Counted from the stretch's first letter, positions 51,294-59,503 are shown. The stretch is DNA of 64,000 nucleotides from Neobacillus piezotolerans (GCF_003362805.1 NZ_QNQT01000003.1:1-64000); one strand, 5' to 3'. Program-made: numbers and translations. Notes: a model not told the origin generated them from the sequence alone.

Positions 51294-51476
51294 ATGGACA
51301 AACGTGAAAGAGGAATCGCAGGACGTATTTACGATCCATCCGATTATAAAAAACAGGATGAAGTGTCCGCCGGCCTTGCGGAAACACATGAACAGGCAAG
51401 CGACGTGTATATGGAAGGCGAAATTGGCGGCAGAATCGAGCGTCCGGATGGAAGCGATGAAGATTTGCCGCGCTAA
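51294..51476 (+). CDS. Small protein resembling YozQ (DUF4025)
   Basis: A 60-residue hydrophilic protein: MDKRERGIAGRIYDPSDYKK, then GLAETHEQASDVYMEGEIGG and a basic/acidic end. The IAG...YDPSDY and GLAETHEQ..D.YMEG pattern fits what I recall of DUF4025 / YozQ proteins of spore-formers, whose function is unknown. The start is one of several close ATG codons (51285, 51288, 51294); GGGAAAGG is best spaced for 51294. Confidence 0.65.
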   Translation: MDKRERGIAGRIYDPSDYKKQDEVSAGLAETHEQASDVYMEGEIGGRIERPDGSDEDLPR

Positions 51477-51485
51477 AATTCACTG

Positions 51486-51518
51486 GCATTCTCCGTTTTC
51501 GGGGGGATGCTTTTTTAA
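51486..51518 (+). terminator. Terminator of the YozQ-like gene
   Basis: GCATTCTCC, loop, GGGGGATGC, TTTTTT (with G-U pairs). Confidence 0.65.
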
Positions 51519-51592
51519 ATGCCGCTTGCTGCAGAAATCATAAAATGAAGACAGTTTTGAGGCGATTGCCGCCTTAAAATTTTCGCCTGGGA

Positions 51593-51904
51593 TTATTCTG
51601 ACAACCCTACCGGATTTTCGCCTTTGCTTGTCACATATCCAGCGTTATTCTGACAACCCAACCCTGTTTGCACCCTTGCTTGTCACATATCCGGGCTTAT
51701 TCTGACAACCCTACCCGTTTTGCGCCTTTGCTTGTCACAAATCCAGAGTTATTCTGACAACCCTACCCGATTTTCGCCTTTGCTTGTCATATATCCGGAG
51801 TTATTCTGACAACCGAAGCGGATTTTCGCCCTTGCTCGTCACATATCCGGAGTTATTCTGACAACCCTACCCGTTTCGCTCCCTTGCTTGTCACATATCC
51901 GGAT
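51593..51904. repeat. Intergenic tandem array D (52-bp unit, six copies)
   Basis: The unit starts TTATTCTGACAACCCTACCC and ends GCTTGTCACATATCCGGAG. Copies begin at 51593, 51645, 51697, 51749, 51801 and 51853, exactly 52 bp apart. Each unit contains TGACAA and its inverse TTGTCA, with a few substitutions between copies. It lies between two genes that converge on it. No gene or CRISPR structure explains it. Confidence 0.9.
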
Positions 51905-51907
51905 ACT

Positions 51908-51968
51908 CCACAAGCGCCGAGTAGCTCAAATGACGCCCCACGGAAAGCGAATGCCTCGCGACAGGAAA
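51908..51968 (+). repeat. Bacillaceae intergenic repeat, truncated copy 3
   Basis: CACAAGCGCCGAGTAGCTCA followed by AATGACGCCCCACGGAAAGC match the 3' half of the repeat at 20.4-20.6 kb; the 5' half is missing. It abuts the last unit of array D. Confidence 0.55.
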
Positions 51969-52002
51969 AAACAGCCTGTCCCTGCATAACCGCGATTGAA
52001 CG

Positions 52003-52035
52003 CAAAAGAACGGGCATGCATGCCCGTTCTTATTT
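52003..52035 (-). terminator. Terminator overlapping the yteA stop
   Basis: AAGAACGGGCA and TGCCCGTTCTT form a perfect stem around TGCA, followed by TTGCG on the minus strand and ATTTTT on the plus strand. Confidence 0.6.
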
Positions 52036-52827
52036 TTCATAGGAATGGCGGTCCTGAAGGCCGTCGTCCGGGTCATCGTCGACATACGGGTCATGCTCGA
52101 ACGCAGGCAGGTCGCCGAATGGGGTCATGATGCCTTCCTCGTCGAGCTCGTCCTCGTATTTGCGGTGCTGGCCGTTCGGGTATACCGTTACGTTGTTGCC
52201 GTACATATCGACCCCGACAAAGTTTTCATAATCCTCGACGTAGCCGACCGGGTCCTCGGATTCAATATAATCATCGTTGTAATGGTCCTTTTCATCGGTG
52301 AAAGCGAAGTCGGAAGGGGTTTCCGACGTCCCGTATGAAGCGACTTCCTGCCACGCATCCTCGGCATCGTAGGAGACACTTTCATCCTCTTCGTCCTTAT
52401 CGAATTTCCCGAATGGCGGCATGAGGACGCCTTCCTCGACCGGCCGGGTATGCGATGTCACCGTATCGGGACTGTGTTCCTTGCAATAAGTCGTGTCCGG
52501 AAGCGCCTCGAGGCGTTCAAACGGAATTTCCTTCCCGCACACCTGGCACTTGCCGTAATTACCATGCGCGATGGCTTCAAGCGCCCTGTTTATATTATCA
52601 AGCTGGTTGTTGTAATGTTCATTCAAGGCGATGTCCTTTTCGCGTTCATACAGCTCGGTGGCCTCGTCGGCCGGGTGGTTGTCGTAGCTGGAAAGCTCGC
52701 CCATTGATTCATGCGCGTGCCCACGCTGCAGCCCGAATTCATCATTTCGCTCCAAATGGCCCTCAAGGTTTGCCCTTTCTTCAAGCAGCCGCGTCCGCAG
52801 CTGCTCCAATTGCGCTGAAGATAACAT
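52030..52827 (-). CDS. yteA: YteA-like TraR/DksA-type zinc-finger protein
   Basis: A 265-residue protein. The N-terminal half matches YteA: a coiled-coil hairpin with GELSSYDNHPADEATELYER, then DIALNEHYNNQLDNINRALE and a DksA-type finger CQVCGKEIPFERLEALPDTT...YCKEH. Two ligands are a CxxC pair and the others CxxH. The C-terminal 130 residues are very acidic (D/E/Y rich), longer than in most DksA relatives. DksA-type proteins act in the RNA polymerase secondary channel; whether YteA does is unknown. The start at 52827 follows AGGAAAGGGG. The tnpB element inserted just upstream may have displaced its promoter. Confidence 0.87.
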   Translation of the reverse strand: MLSSAQLEQLRTRLLEERANLEGHLERNDEFGLQRGHAHESMGELSSYDNHPADEATELYEREKDIALNEHYNNQLDNINRALEAIAHGNYGKCQVCGKEIPFERLEALPDTTYCKEHSPDTVTSHTRPVEEGVLMPPFGKFDKDEEDESVSYDAEDAWQEVASYGTSETPSDFAFTDEKDHYNDDYIESEDPVGYVEDYENFVGVDMYGNNVTVYPNGQHRKYEDELDEEGIMTPFGDLPAFEHDPYVDDDPDDGLQDRHSYEK

Positions 52828-52889
52828 TTGCAAGCCCCTTTCCTAAAAAATCCGCGCGCCATGGCCCGGGTCCTCTTTCTAGTTTCAAC

Positions 52890-53114
52890 TGATACTCCCA
52901 CGGCTATACCTGTGGGGTTCTGAATCCATTGCCTTCTTCCTGGCCGGCAGCCACAGTTCGCATCTTGATGCGCTCGGCATCTAGGACCAGGACACTGGGA
53001 CAATTTACTTCAGGACATTCGCGGCCAAAGCAGCCTCCGCCGCCATTAGCGGCCGCATCTTTGGGCTTTCACAAGCCCGGTGGCATCACACCGCCTATAT
53101 GTTTTGAATTTTCA
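52890..53114 (-). ncRNA. Predicted omega (guide) RNA scaffold / right end of the tnpB element
   Basis: The 225 bases after the tnpB stop are G+C rich and full of stems. They end in CCCACAGGTATAGCCGTGGG (a hairpin with GG/CC continuing inside) followed by AGTATCA. That layout is typical of IS605-type right ends that serve as omega-RNA scaffold. The sequence next to it, read on the minus strand as GTTGAAACTAGAAAGAGG, would be the guide. Boundaries are approximate. Confidence 0.6.
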
Positions 53115-54683
53115 TTACAAGAGGATCCCTGAGTTGAGGATCTTCCTTTTTTCTATTTTAATTTTATGGATTTCATCGTCGTGGAGGCTCTTGAATCCCG
53201 GAAAGGTTTCCATGCATGCAATCCGCTTCGGTTTTGTGCCGGAAGAATTCGCGTTCATCAACAAGAAGGCGGAATACAGGTCCCTTTGAATCCTTGTCTC
53301 CTCATCGATTACATGCCATCGTTCTGAAAGTGGTTTTTTAAAGAAGCCGTTCCGGACATGGCAGTACTGGCTCGCCTTGAAGGTTTTGGTGTTGACCCTT
53401 TTGAAGCTCCCGCCAAGGCTTTTCACCTTTTGTTCCAGGATGCCCACAAACATGGAGGGCGCCCTGTGGCCGATTGTCTTGCCGAACCGTTTCTTTTTGG
53501 CATATTTCCCGGTTTTTTCGGAAACCTTTGTTTCCTTTGCCTTTTTTTGCAGGACTTTCAAATTCATCGTTTCAATGAAGAACGCGTCCCCGAGCGCAAG
53601 CATGGAGTTCGCGAGCCTTTGGTGCGAGAGTTTCCGGATGGCTGCCTGCTTACGGTTCAGTTCCCGTACCCTTGCCTGCTGTTTTCTGTACCGGTTGGAT
53701 AACTGCCACACTTTCCTTCCTTTTTTCACTGTGCCGTTTTCGTGATAATTGCCAGGGTTCGTCGTTCGCCTGGAACGGTCCATTTTTCTCTGTGCCAATT
53801 TTATTTCCCTTGCCAGGTCTTTCACCCCTTCCGCCAGGTTGAAAAGGGCTGCTTTGTCTGGGGAGGAAACTGCGAGAGACGCCGTGCCGATATCAAGCCC
53901 CACTTTCCCTTTCCCAAGCTTCCTGCCTTTTGGCGATGGGTAGCCGGCAATGATCAGGTCGGCGAAAAAACGCACCTTCCCGCGGATGGTCTTCCTTACA
54001 ATCCGGACATATTTGACATGATAAAAATCGGTGATGGTGAGGGTTTCCCCTTTTTTCTTGATGGAATAGGTGAATGGGGTTTTCTTTTCAAGATGGGAGA
54101 GGATTTCGGACACATGGCTGTCTAGCCCGCTCCACTTCAGCGGGGTGGACATGTCCTTATAGACGAGATGGTTATTGCTATACCGCCAGCCGGTCGTATT
54201 GGTTTTTCCTTCGAAGCTCACCATTTCCCCTTTCCGCAGGAACACGACCTTCTTTGCCTTGCCGAACAGTTTATTCCTGAAGGCAAGCCAGGCGCGGGAA
54301 GCGGTTTTCTGGGCGACGGCTGCGTTCACCCTGTCCCCGAAATGCTTACGGATGCCCTTTGCCCAAGCGTGGGAGGCATATTCGGTCAGCTGGTATTGTT
54401 CCCTTAAGTCCTGGAGTTTTTCACGGATGCATTCCAATTCGTTTAGCAGGAAGGGGTTCTCTTCATCAAGTGCCAGTTTTCTTTTGACACCATGCAGCTG
54501 CCGGATGCATCTTTTGTATTCCTTCAGCCGTTTCATCTGGTTTTCCAGCTTCAGATAGTTGCCAAGAACAGTGTTGTAGAGGACACGGAGGATTTCCAAT
54601 TCTTTGTCGGCAGCGGAAAACAGCTTGGGATGGCTGTCAAGCTCCAGGGTGAGAACAAAGCTGGGTGAACGGTGAATCACCAT
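53115..54683 (-). CDS. tnpB: TnpB-like RNA-guided nuclease lacking a normal zinc ribbon
   Basis: A 522-residue TnpB-related protein, about 100 residues longer than typical TnpB. RuvC-like catalytic residues are in place: Asp264 (VGLDIGTASLAV), Glu371 (FFIETMNLKVL) and Asp468 (RIQRDLYSAFLL). The C4 zinc ribbon between RuvC II and III is degenerate. Where SQxCxxCG and WxCxxC are expected, the protein has SQYCHVRNG and ERWHVID, keeping only Cys441. TnpB proteins cut DNA guided by an RNA from the element's right end. Whether this subfamily does so without the ribbon is open. TTGGAGGTG precedes the ATG, and a LexA-box-like site lies just upstream. Confidence 0.88.
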   Translation of the reverse strand: MVIHRSPSFVLTLELDSHPKLFSAADKELEILRVLYNTVLGNYLKLENQMKRLKEYKRCIRQLHGVKRKLALDEENPFLLNELECIREKLQDLREQYQLTEYASHAWAKGIRKHFGDRVNAAVAQKTASRAWLAFRNKLFGKAKKVVFLRKGEMVSFEGKTNTTGWRYSNNHLVYKDMSTPLKWSGLDSHVSEILSHLEKKTPFTYSIKKKGETLTITDFYHVKYVRIVRKTIRGKVRFFADLIIAGYPSPKGRKLGKGKVGLDIGTASLAVSSPDKAALFNLAEGVKDLAREIKLAQRKMDRSRRTTNPGNYHENGTVKKGRKVWQLSNRYRKQQARVRELNRKQAAIRKLSHQRLANSMLALGDAFFIETMNLKVLQKKAKETKVSEKTGKYAKKKRFGKTIGHRAPSMFVGILEQKVKSLGGSFKRVNTKTFKASQYCHVRNGFFKKPLSERWHVIDEETRIQRDLYSAFLLMNANSSGTKPKRIACMETFPGFKSLHDDEIHKIKIEKRKILNSGILL

Positions 54684-54700
54684 TTCTACACCTCCAAATA

Positions 54701-54714
54701 CAAACGTATGTTCC
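54701..54714 (-). promoter_or_regulatory. LexA/DinR SOS-box-like site before tnpB
   Basis: On the minus strand GGAACATACGTTTG, against the B. subtilis consensus CGAACRNRYGTTYC. The inner 12 bases fit and only the outermost base at each end differs. It lies about 20 bases before the ATG. Confidence 0.5.
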
Positions 54715-55042
54715 TATTTTAAATATACTCTAGTTGAAGCAGGGATTCAAGGAAAAGCCCCGTTTGAATAAAAAAATCTTGAGGATTTCTTTGGGTTCCG
54801 GATACTTGAGGTGCCAAAAAGCTGTTGGTTTATGGCACCCCGTATCCGGTCTCACTCCCATCCCACCCCTGAAGGAGTGGGCTTTCCCGTTCAGAAAGTC
54901 TGTAATGGCCCACATATTAAGCACCTGTTTCCGTCGATTAGACACACTTTAAGGTGATACGGCAAATAACGCTATATTGCAATCCGGGCAAGGATAAAAA
55001 AGGCCTTGGAGCGCAACCTAACCTGAAAGGAGTGTGGATAAA

Positions 55043-55204
55043 ATGCCAAACTTGGACAAGAAGAAGTTTCATGCAATACAGGAAAAGCATCAGGCTGAGT
55101 ATATCGGCACCGACCGGTACCAGGTGCGTGGTGCCGCCAAGTCGGATTATAATGGCCAGGGAAATACGGATAAGTCGCCTGGTGCTACTGGGCGGAAGGT
55201 TTGA
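55043..55204 (+). CDS. Small hydrophilic protein (53 residues), uncharacterised
   Basis: A 53-residue Lys/Gly/Asn-rich protein, MPNLDKKKFHAIQEKHQAEY then GTDRYQVRGAAKSDYNGQGN and a GATGRKV end. I do not recognise it; composition and size resemble small spore- or stress-associated proteins of Bacilli. GAAAGGAG precedes the ATG at 55043 by 10 bases and a strong terminator follows, which support a real gene. The tnpB element lies immediately upstream and may have affected its promoter. Confidence 0.6.
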   Translation: MPNLDKKKFHAIQEKHQAEYIGTDRYQVRGAAKSDYNGQGNTDKSPGATGRKV

Positions 55205-55248
55205 TAGGTTCCCGGCCGGGGTTTAATGAACGTTTATGGCGTGGGCCT

Positions 55249-55272
55249 GCCCGGCGGAAGCCGGGCTTTTTT
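55249..55272 (+). terminator. Terminator of the 53-residue protein gene
   Basis: GCCCGGC, loop, GCCGGGC, TTTTTT. Confidence 0.82.
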
Positions 55273-55289
55273 CCAAAAGAGGTGTTGGT

Positions 55290-55919
55290 CTACCACGGGA
55301 TAAGGGCGGTGATTCCCTGCCATCCGAAATAGAGGCCGAAGCCGATGAGCGAGAGGCCTGAGATGATGGATATGGCCGTGAGGAGGCCCGTGGTGAGGAA
55401 GCGTTTCGCGCTTGTTGCGAGTACGGCCATTGAGACGTCCCAGATGAGCAAGCCGGAGAAGATGGCGGCGCTGTACAGGATGAGCTGCCCATGGCCGGAT
55501 GTGGCGGCTGTTTTCGCGAGGACGGAGCCGTAGATGCCTAGCCAGAATAGGATGGTTAGCGGGTTTGACAGCGACATGAAAAAGCCGGACATGAAGGATT
55601 TGATGAGCGGTTCCTTTTTCCTGTTGCCGCTTATGTTGAGCCCTTTTACATTTACCAGGCTTTCCACGCCGGTGTAGAGAAGGACGAAGGCGCCGAACAG
55701 CCAGAGGAAGGTCTGGACGATTGGGGCGTCGATGAATTTGACGATTCCTGCGTAGACGATGATCATGTAGATGCCGTCTGCCGCTGCCGCTCCGACTCCG
55801 GTCAGCCATGAGTGCAAGAATCCGTAGCGGATGCCGCGGTCGAGCTGGGCGGCGTTGATTGGCCCGATTGGAGCCGCTAGTGATAGTCCGAGCAATACAT
55901 AACTTAAATAAATGGTCAT
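55290..55919 (-). CDS. LysE/RhtB-family exporter
   Basis: A 209-residue, six-helix membrane protein of the LysE (amino-acid exporter) family. The signature GLSLAAPIGPINAAQLDRGI at the N-terminus and the GFFMSLSNPLTILFWLGIYG helix in the middle are family hallmarks. It exports amino acids or related compounds; the substrate is not evident. It is monocistronic and converges on the 53-residue gene. No LysG-type regulator is adjacent. Confidence 0.9.
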   Translation of the reverse strand: MTIYLSYVLLGLSLAAPIGPINAAQLDRGIRYGFLHSWLTGVGAAAADGIYMIIVYAGIVKFIDAPIVQTFLWLFGAFVLLYTGVESLVNVKGLNISGNRKKEPLIKSFMSGFFMSLSNPLTILFWLGIYGSVLAKTAATSGHGQLILYSAAIFSGLLIWDVSMAVLATSAKRFLTTGLLTAISIISGLSLIGFGLYFGWQGITALIPW

Positions 55920-56091
55920 GACGTTCCACTCCCCTGCCTGAAAAAAAGCCTGTCTACAAAGTGTATTCAGGTGCAGGGGCTTGTACGACTGTTATTGGGG
56001 ATGGAATTTCATTGGAAGCTGGCTGTGCAGCCTCCGGGTTGTTTGCCACTTTTTCCTCTAAAAAAGCGGTCCAGCTTGGTGGCATTTCTGG

Positions 56092-56523
56092 TTAACCCGC
56101 AGGGGGCCCATCACGGAACACATATTTTTTTTGCCCAAAATAGTTGCTGATTGTGTATAAAACGCTTCCCGCGAGGACGGCCGCATCGTCGTGGTAAATG
56201 GCTGGCAGGAAGTCTGCCGCACCCAAGCCGATTAACTGCCTGCTCGCCCAATAGGAGGCAAAGTAGCATACAAGGATAACGGCCGCGAATTTCGGCGCCC
56301 CTTCCGAGAAGCGGACGGAGCTTTTGAAGGTGAACGCGCGGTTTAAAAAATAGCTGATTGCCGCGCCAGCCGCGTTCCCAATGAACGTCGAGAGCCAGTA
56401 CGAGGCGCCGGAGATGTTCAAAAGGGTGAGCATAATCAAAAGGCCCGCCGCGGTGTTGGCGACCCCGACGAGCGCAAAGCGGACGAATGAGTTAGTTTGT
56501 TTCAGGGAGTTTGCCGCTATCAA
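56092..56523 (-). CDS. GtrA-family membrane protein
   Basis: A 143-residue, four-helix GtrA-like protein (FVRFALVGVANTAAGLLIML, NAAGAAISYFLNRAFTFKSS and the closing SNYFGQKKYVFR motif). GtrA proteins are thought to flip polyprenyl-phosphate-linked sugars to the outer face, or assist that step. It overlaps the end of the GT2 gene by 32 bp, so the two are translationally linked and form a GtrA/GtrB-like pair. Confidence 0.9.
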   Translation of the reverse strand: MIAANSLKQTNSFVRFALVGVANTAAGLLIMLTLLNISGASYWLSTFIGNAAGAAISYFLNRAFTFKSSVRFSEGAPKFAAVILVCYFASYWASRQLIGLGAADFLPAIYHDDAAVLAGSVLYTISNYFGQKKYVFRDGPPAG

Positions 56524-57523
56524 GGCGATATCGCTCCGTTCCTGGTTCGGCTTGGTTTCTTAGGCTGAATGGCAGGTTGAACATATCGATGTCGATAATG
56601 AATTTGGGCCGCTGCTTCGATTCTTTGTATATTTTTCCGATGTATTCCCCGATTAGGCCAATTGCGACAAGCTGGAGGCCGCCGATCAGCCAGATTGAGA
56701 TAATCAGCGACGTCCATCCCGATTCCGGATCTCCGTACACTTTCAGGAACAGGAAATATGCTCCGAAAAGGATGCTGAGCAAGCAAGCCGCGATTCCTGC
56801 AGTCAGGACGAGGCGAATCGGCGTTACCGAGAAGGACGTGATGCCGTCAAAGGCGAAGGCGATCATTTTCCGGAGCGGGTATTTCGACTCCCCTGCCTGG
56901 CGTTCCATTCTGTCATAGTAAACTTCGGCTGATTTAAAGCCGATGAGCGGGACGACCCCCCTAAGGAACATATTGGCTTCTCGGAACCGCTCGAGTTCGG
57001 TGACCGCCCGTTTGCCGAGAAGCCTGAAATCGGCGTGGTTGTACACTAGATTGACGCCCATTTTGGCCATAAGCGTGTAAAATCCCTGAGCGGTGCACCG
57101 TTTGAACCATGTGTCCTTTTTCCGGCTTTTTCTTACCCCATAGACGACTTCATGGCCTTCCTTGTACTTCTCGATAAATTTTGGGATGGCGGTGATGTCA
57201 TCCTGGAGGTCGGCGTCGATTGTCACAATGCAGTCTGAAGCTTCCTTAGCGGTAAAGATTCCGGCGAGGAGCGCGTTTTGGTGGCCTGCGTTCATCGCAA
57301 GCTTGAGCCCCTTGACGAGGTGATTGGCAAGGCCAGTCTTGTAAATAAGCTCCCATGTCCTGTCCCTGCTGCCATCATCGACGAATAATAGCCGGCTTCT
57401 TGGCGAAACACGCCCTTCTCCAATCATTCCTGATAGCAGGCCTGATAATTCCCGGATCGTGATCGGCAAAACTTCCTCTTCGTTATAGCAAGGGACAACA
57501 ATTGTTAGGACTGGTTCACCCAT
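56492..57523 (-). CDS. GT2 polyprenyl-phosphate glycosyltransferase (GtrB/YkoT-like)
   Basis: A 343-residue family-2 glycosyltransferase. The GT-A domain shows VVPCYNEEEVLP, LLFVDDGSRDRT, NAGHQNALLAGI and IVTIDADLQDD (the DxD metal site). Two C-terminal membrane helices (about 230-250 and 265-290) end with GEYIGKIYKESKQRP. It should make a polyprenyl-phosphate sugar on the inner leaflet for GtrA to flip. It lies between GtrA and the YkoS-like gene, all on one strand. The B. subtilis ykoT gene next to ykoS is the likely counterpart. Confidence 0.9.
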   Translation of the reverse strand: MGEPVLTIVVPCYNEEEVLPITIRELSGLLSGMIGEGRVSPRSRLLFVDDGSRDRTWELIYKTGLANHLVKGLKLAMNAGHQNALLAGIFTAKEASDCIVTIDADLQDDITAIPKFIEKYKEGHEVVYGVRKSRKKDTWFKRCTAQGFYTLMAKMGVNLVYNHADFRLLGKRAVTELERFREANMFLRGVVPLIGFKSAEVYYDRMERQAGESKYPLRKMIAFAFDGITSFSVTPIRLVLTAGIAACLLSILFGAYFLFLKVYGDPESGWTSLIISIWLIGGLQLVAIGLIGEYIGKIYKESKQRPKFIIDIDMFNLPFSLRNQAEPGTERYRLDSGKLPETN

Positions 57524-57594
57524 GGTTCGTTCCTCCTGATGTGGTTAGGGCTTTTTCTTTTAAAAAAATTTCAGTTGAAAATGCGGCGGCGCGG

Positions 57595-59265
57595 TTAAAA
57601 CACCTTGTACAGATAAATCTTCCAGGCGGATTCCTTCGAGGAAAAAGAGCGCTCGAGCCGAAGCCTGTTATCTTTTGCATTTTGAATCGGGACCGCGGAG
57701 AAAATGTACATCCCGCCCATTTTTTTGAACTGTCCAGTGTCTAGCTCAAGGTTTTTCAAAGTTGCTTTCGAGCTTTTTTTGAACATATACCGTTTGCCGA
57801 GCTCCGCGGTGAAAAGATAACAGCGGCCCCCCCACTCATCGAAATACTCGCGGATGGTCCTATTCTTCTCAAGCTCCTTGGCGATAATTTTCCGGAATTC
57901 ATGTTTATAGGATAGCGGATAGAAATTATTGTATGTATCGAGCGTGAAAAAACCGTTGTACTGGGCGATTGCCGGGTGGATTCCGATGCTCGCGACCCGG
58001 TAATTCTTTTTTGGCTGGCCAATATGGCGCCCAATTTCCGCGAATTGCTTTTCTGCATAAAATTCTCTGAACGTCGGCTTATCCCTATAAATGATTTCGT
58101 CATTAAACAGGAACAAGAGCAGGATTTGCCCCGCGGCAAGGACGGCCGCAGCCTTCCTCCAGGGAAGCCCCGCGTCGGCGATGATTTTCAGGGCAAGCGC
58201 GAAACCCGTATAAATGACAAGCGGCCTAAGGAAATGGAACCTCGCGAAATTGAATGTATCTAGGAAATGGAACCTCTCAGTCAGCGGCAGCCACCCTCTG
58301 TAGAACCAGAAGGCATACCAAATTGAGAGGAGAACGTTTAACAAAAGAAGTTGCAGGAACAGCTTTTCATGGCGCCAGCTTTTTTTTGTAAAAATGACCG
58401 CGAGCGCAATCACCGTGGCGGAAATAATGAACAGGCCATGGACGGTCATCACATGTGTATGGCCAAGGAGGAAATTTTTCACCGATAGCCTTACCGCCTG
58501 CCAAAAGGAAAGCCTTGCATGGAAGTACTCATCCCTGCTGTTCGGCTCATCATCAAAGAGGAATGAATAGACGAGCCTGTACTCGACAAGCAAAAACATC
58601 ACTGTCAATGCTGCGATCGCCAACAAAAAACGGAGGTTCCATCTTTTTGTTTTGATGGCTTCAACAAGCCAGAACACCCCCGCCGCCACGATAAAGAAAA
58701 AGAAGCCGAGAACGAAGCTTGAATACAGCGGCAATAGAAGCAGGACGAACCAATTGATTAGCCGTTTCTCCCCGGCCCGGATATTCAGGAGCGCCCAAAG
58801 CGCGAAGGGCATGCCGAGTGTGCTGAGCATCCCCGATGGCCAAAACGGAGTCAGCGCGAAGGCCAGCGCCGCCGCTGTGGCAATCCATTGTTGCCTCGGC
58901 TCACGTACTGTGTATTTTTTTAACAAAAGATACATCCCAATGAAGGCCAAAATCCGCGTAATCGCCTGGCTCACCGCATAGGCGGCCATTGGCGGAAGCA
59001 GCGCGTGAAGCCAAACAATCCCGCTAAGCTCCGGACCGAATGCATTCCTGGAAAGCTCACCATTTATAATCTGCGGAATGGAGGCGTTTACCGGTCCGAA
59101 GATTTCCCCGCTTTCCGCAAGCACCTTATACCAGGCAATGTTGGAATCAAGGTTATCATGGACCCGGATATGGGCATCCTCGCCGAGCAGGAACAGCGGC
59201 GCCAGATAAACTGCGAGAACTATGGACGCGATGGAAAGATTCCGCCACTCTTTTCTTGCAACCAT
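57595..59265 (-). CDS. YkoS-like (DUF6044) polytopic membrane protein
   Basis: A 556-residue protein with about eleven membrane helices and a C-terminal extracytoplasmic part (about 420-556). The N-terminus (HIRVHDNLDSNIAWYKVLAE and FGPELSGIVWLHALLP) has Asp-rich external loop residues of the kind used by GT-C transferases to bind lipid-linked sugar donors. It fits the DUF6044 / YkoS type, and the neighbouring GT2 and GtrA genes support a role as the transferase that takes sugar from polyprenyl phosphate to a cell-surface acceptor. It heads the three-gene unit. The acceptor is unknown. Confidence 0.78.
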   Translation of the reverse strand: MVARKEWRNLSIASIVLAVYLAPLFLLGEDAHIRVHDNLDSNIAWYKVLAESGEIFGPVNASIPQIINGELSRNAFGPELSGIVWLHALLPPMAAYAVSQAITRILAFIGMYLLLKKYTVREPRQQWIATAAALAFALTPFWPSGMLSTLGMPFALWALLNIRAGEKRLINWFVLLLLPLYSSFVLGFFFFIVAAGVFWLVEAIKTKRWNLRFLLAIAALTVMFLLVEYRLVYSFLFDDEPNSRDEYFHARLSFWQAVRLSVKNFLLGHTHVMTVHGLFIISATVIALAVIFTKKSWRHEKLFLQLLLLNVLLSIWYAFWFYRGWLPLTERFHFLDTFNFARFHFLRPLVIYTGFALALKIIADAGLPWRKAAAVLAAGQILLLFLFNDEIIYRDKPTFREFYAEKQFAEIGRHIGQPKKNYRVASIGIHPAIAQYNGFFTLDTYNNFYPLSYKHEFRKIIAKELEKNRTIREYFDEWGGRCYLFTAELGKRYMFKKSSKATLKNLELDTGQFKKMGGMYIFSAVPIQNAKDNRLRLERSFSSKESAWKIYLYKVF

Positions 59266-59387
59266 CCCTTACCCCCACTTCAAGGCAATTTCACGCCAGC
59301 TTATAGACCCGTTTTAGTATTTGTCGCGTATTAGCGGATTATTCCTTATTTTCCAAGGCAGGATTCTTTTTGGAAATATAACATGGC

Positions 59388-59405
59388 CGTTATTCCTGAA
59401 TAACG
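59388..59405. promoter_or_regulatory. Inverted repeat between divergent genes
   Basis: CGTTATTC, CT, GAATAACG: perfect 8-bp arms with a 2-base gap. Operator-like, between the YkoS-like gene and the transglutaminase-like gene. Confidence 0.35.
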
Positions 59406-59466
59406 ACTGATTTTACAAGTTTCTCGCTGTTCTTATAAAAAAACTGAAAATTCGAGTATTTTCTTC

Positions 59467-59503
59467 TTTACAATTCAGGGACTTTTTTACTATAGTTACT
59501 ATA
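59467..59503 (+). promoter_or_regulatory. Promoter of the transglutaminase-like gene with overlapping palindrome
   Basis: TTTACA, 18 bases, TATAGT. The -10 box forms half of TATAGTTACTATA, a perfect 6-1-6 palindrome suited to repression. Confidence 0.45.

Larger units (their letters stand above)
52890..54955 (-). mobile_element. tnpB-only IS200/IS605-type element
   Basis: It comprises tnpB, its structured right end and an upstream region with hairpins (for example CCCACTCCTTCAGGGGTGGG on the minus strand near 54865). No tnpA is present, so the element is non-autonomous. It separates yteA from a divergently oriented small gene. The right boundary at 52890 is fairly clear; the left boundary near 54955 is a guess. 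Confidence 0.6.

Noticed and set aside
51593-51904. CRISPR array (regular 52-bp periodicity)
   Set aside because: The whole unit is conserved between copies; there are no variable spacers and no cas genes nearby. The same applies to the arrays at 41.6 and 61.6 kb.
53115-54683. Complete IS605 with tnpA
   Set aside because: No Y1 HUH transposase gene is present on either side of tnpB.
54730-54945. 71-codon frame upstream of tnpB
   Set aside because: It lies in the structured left part of the IS605-type element; no ribosome site and no transposase motif.
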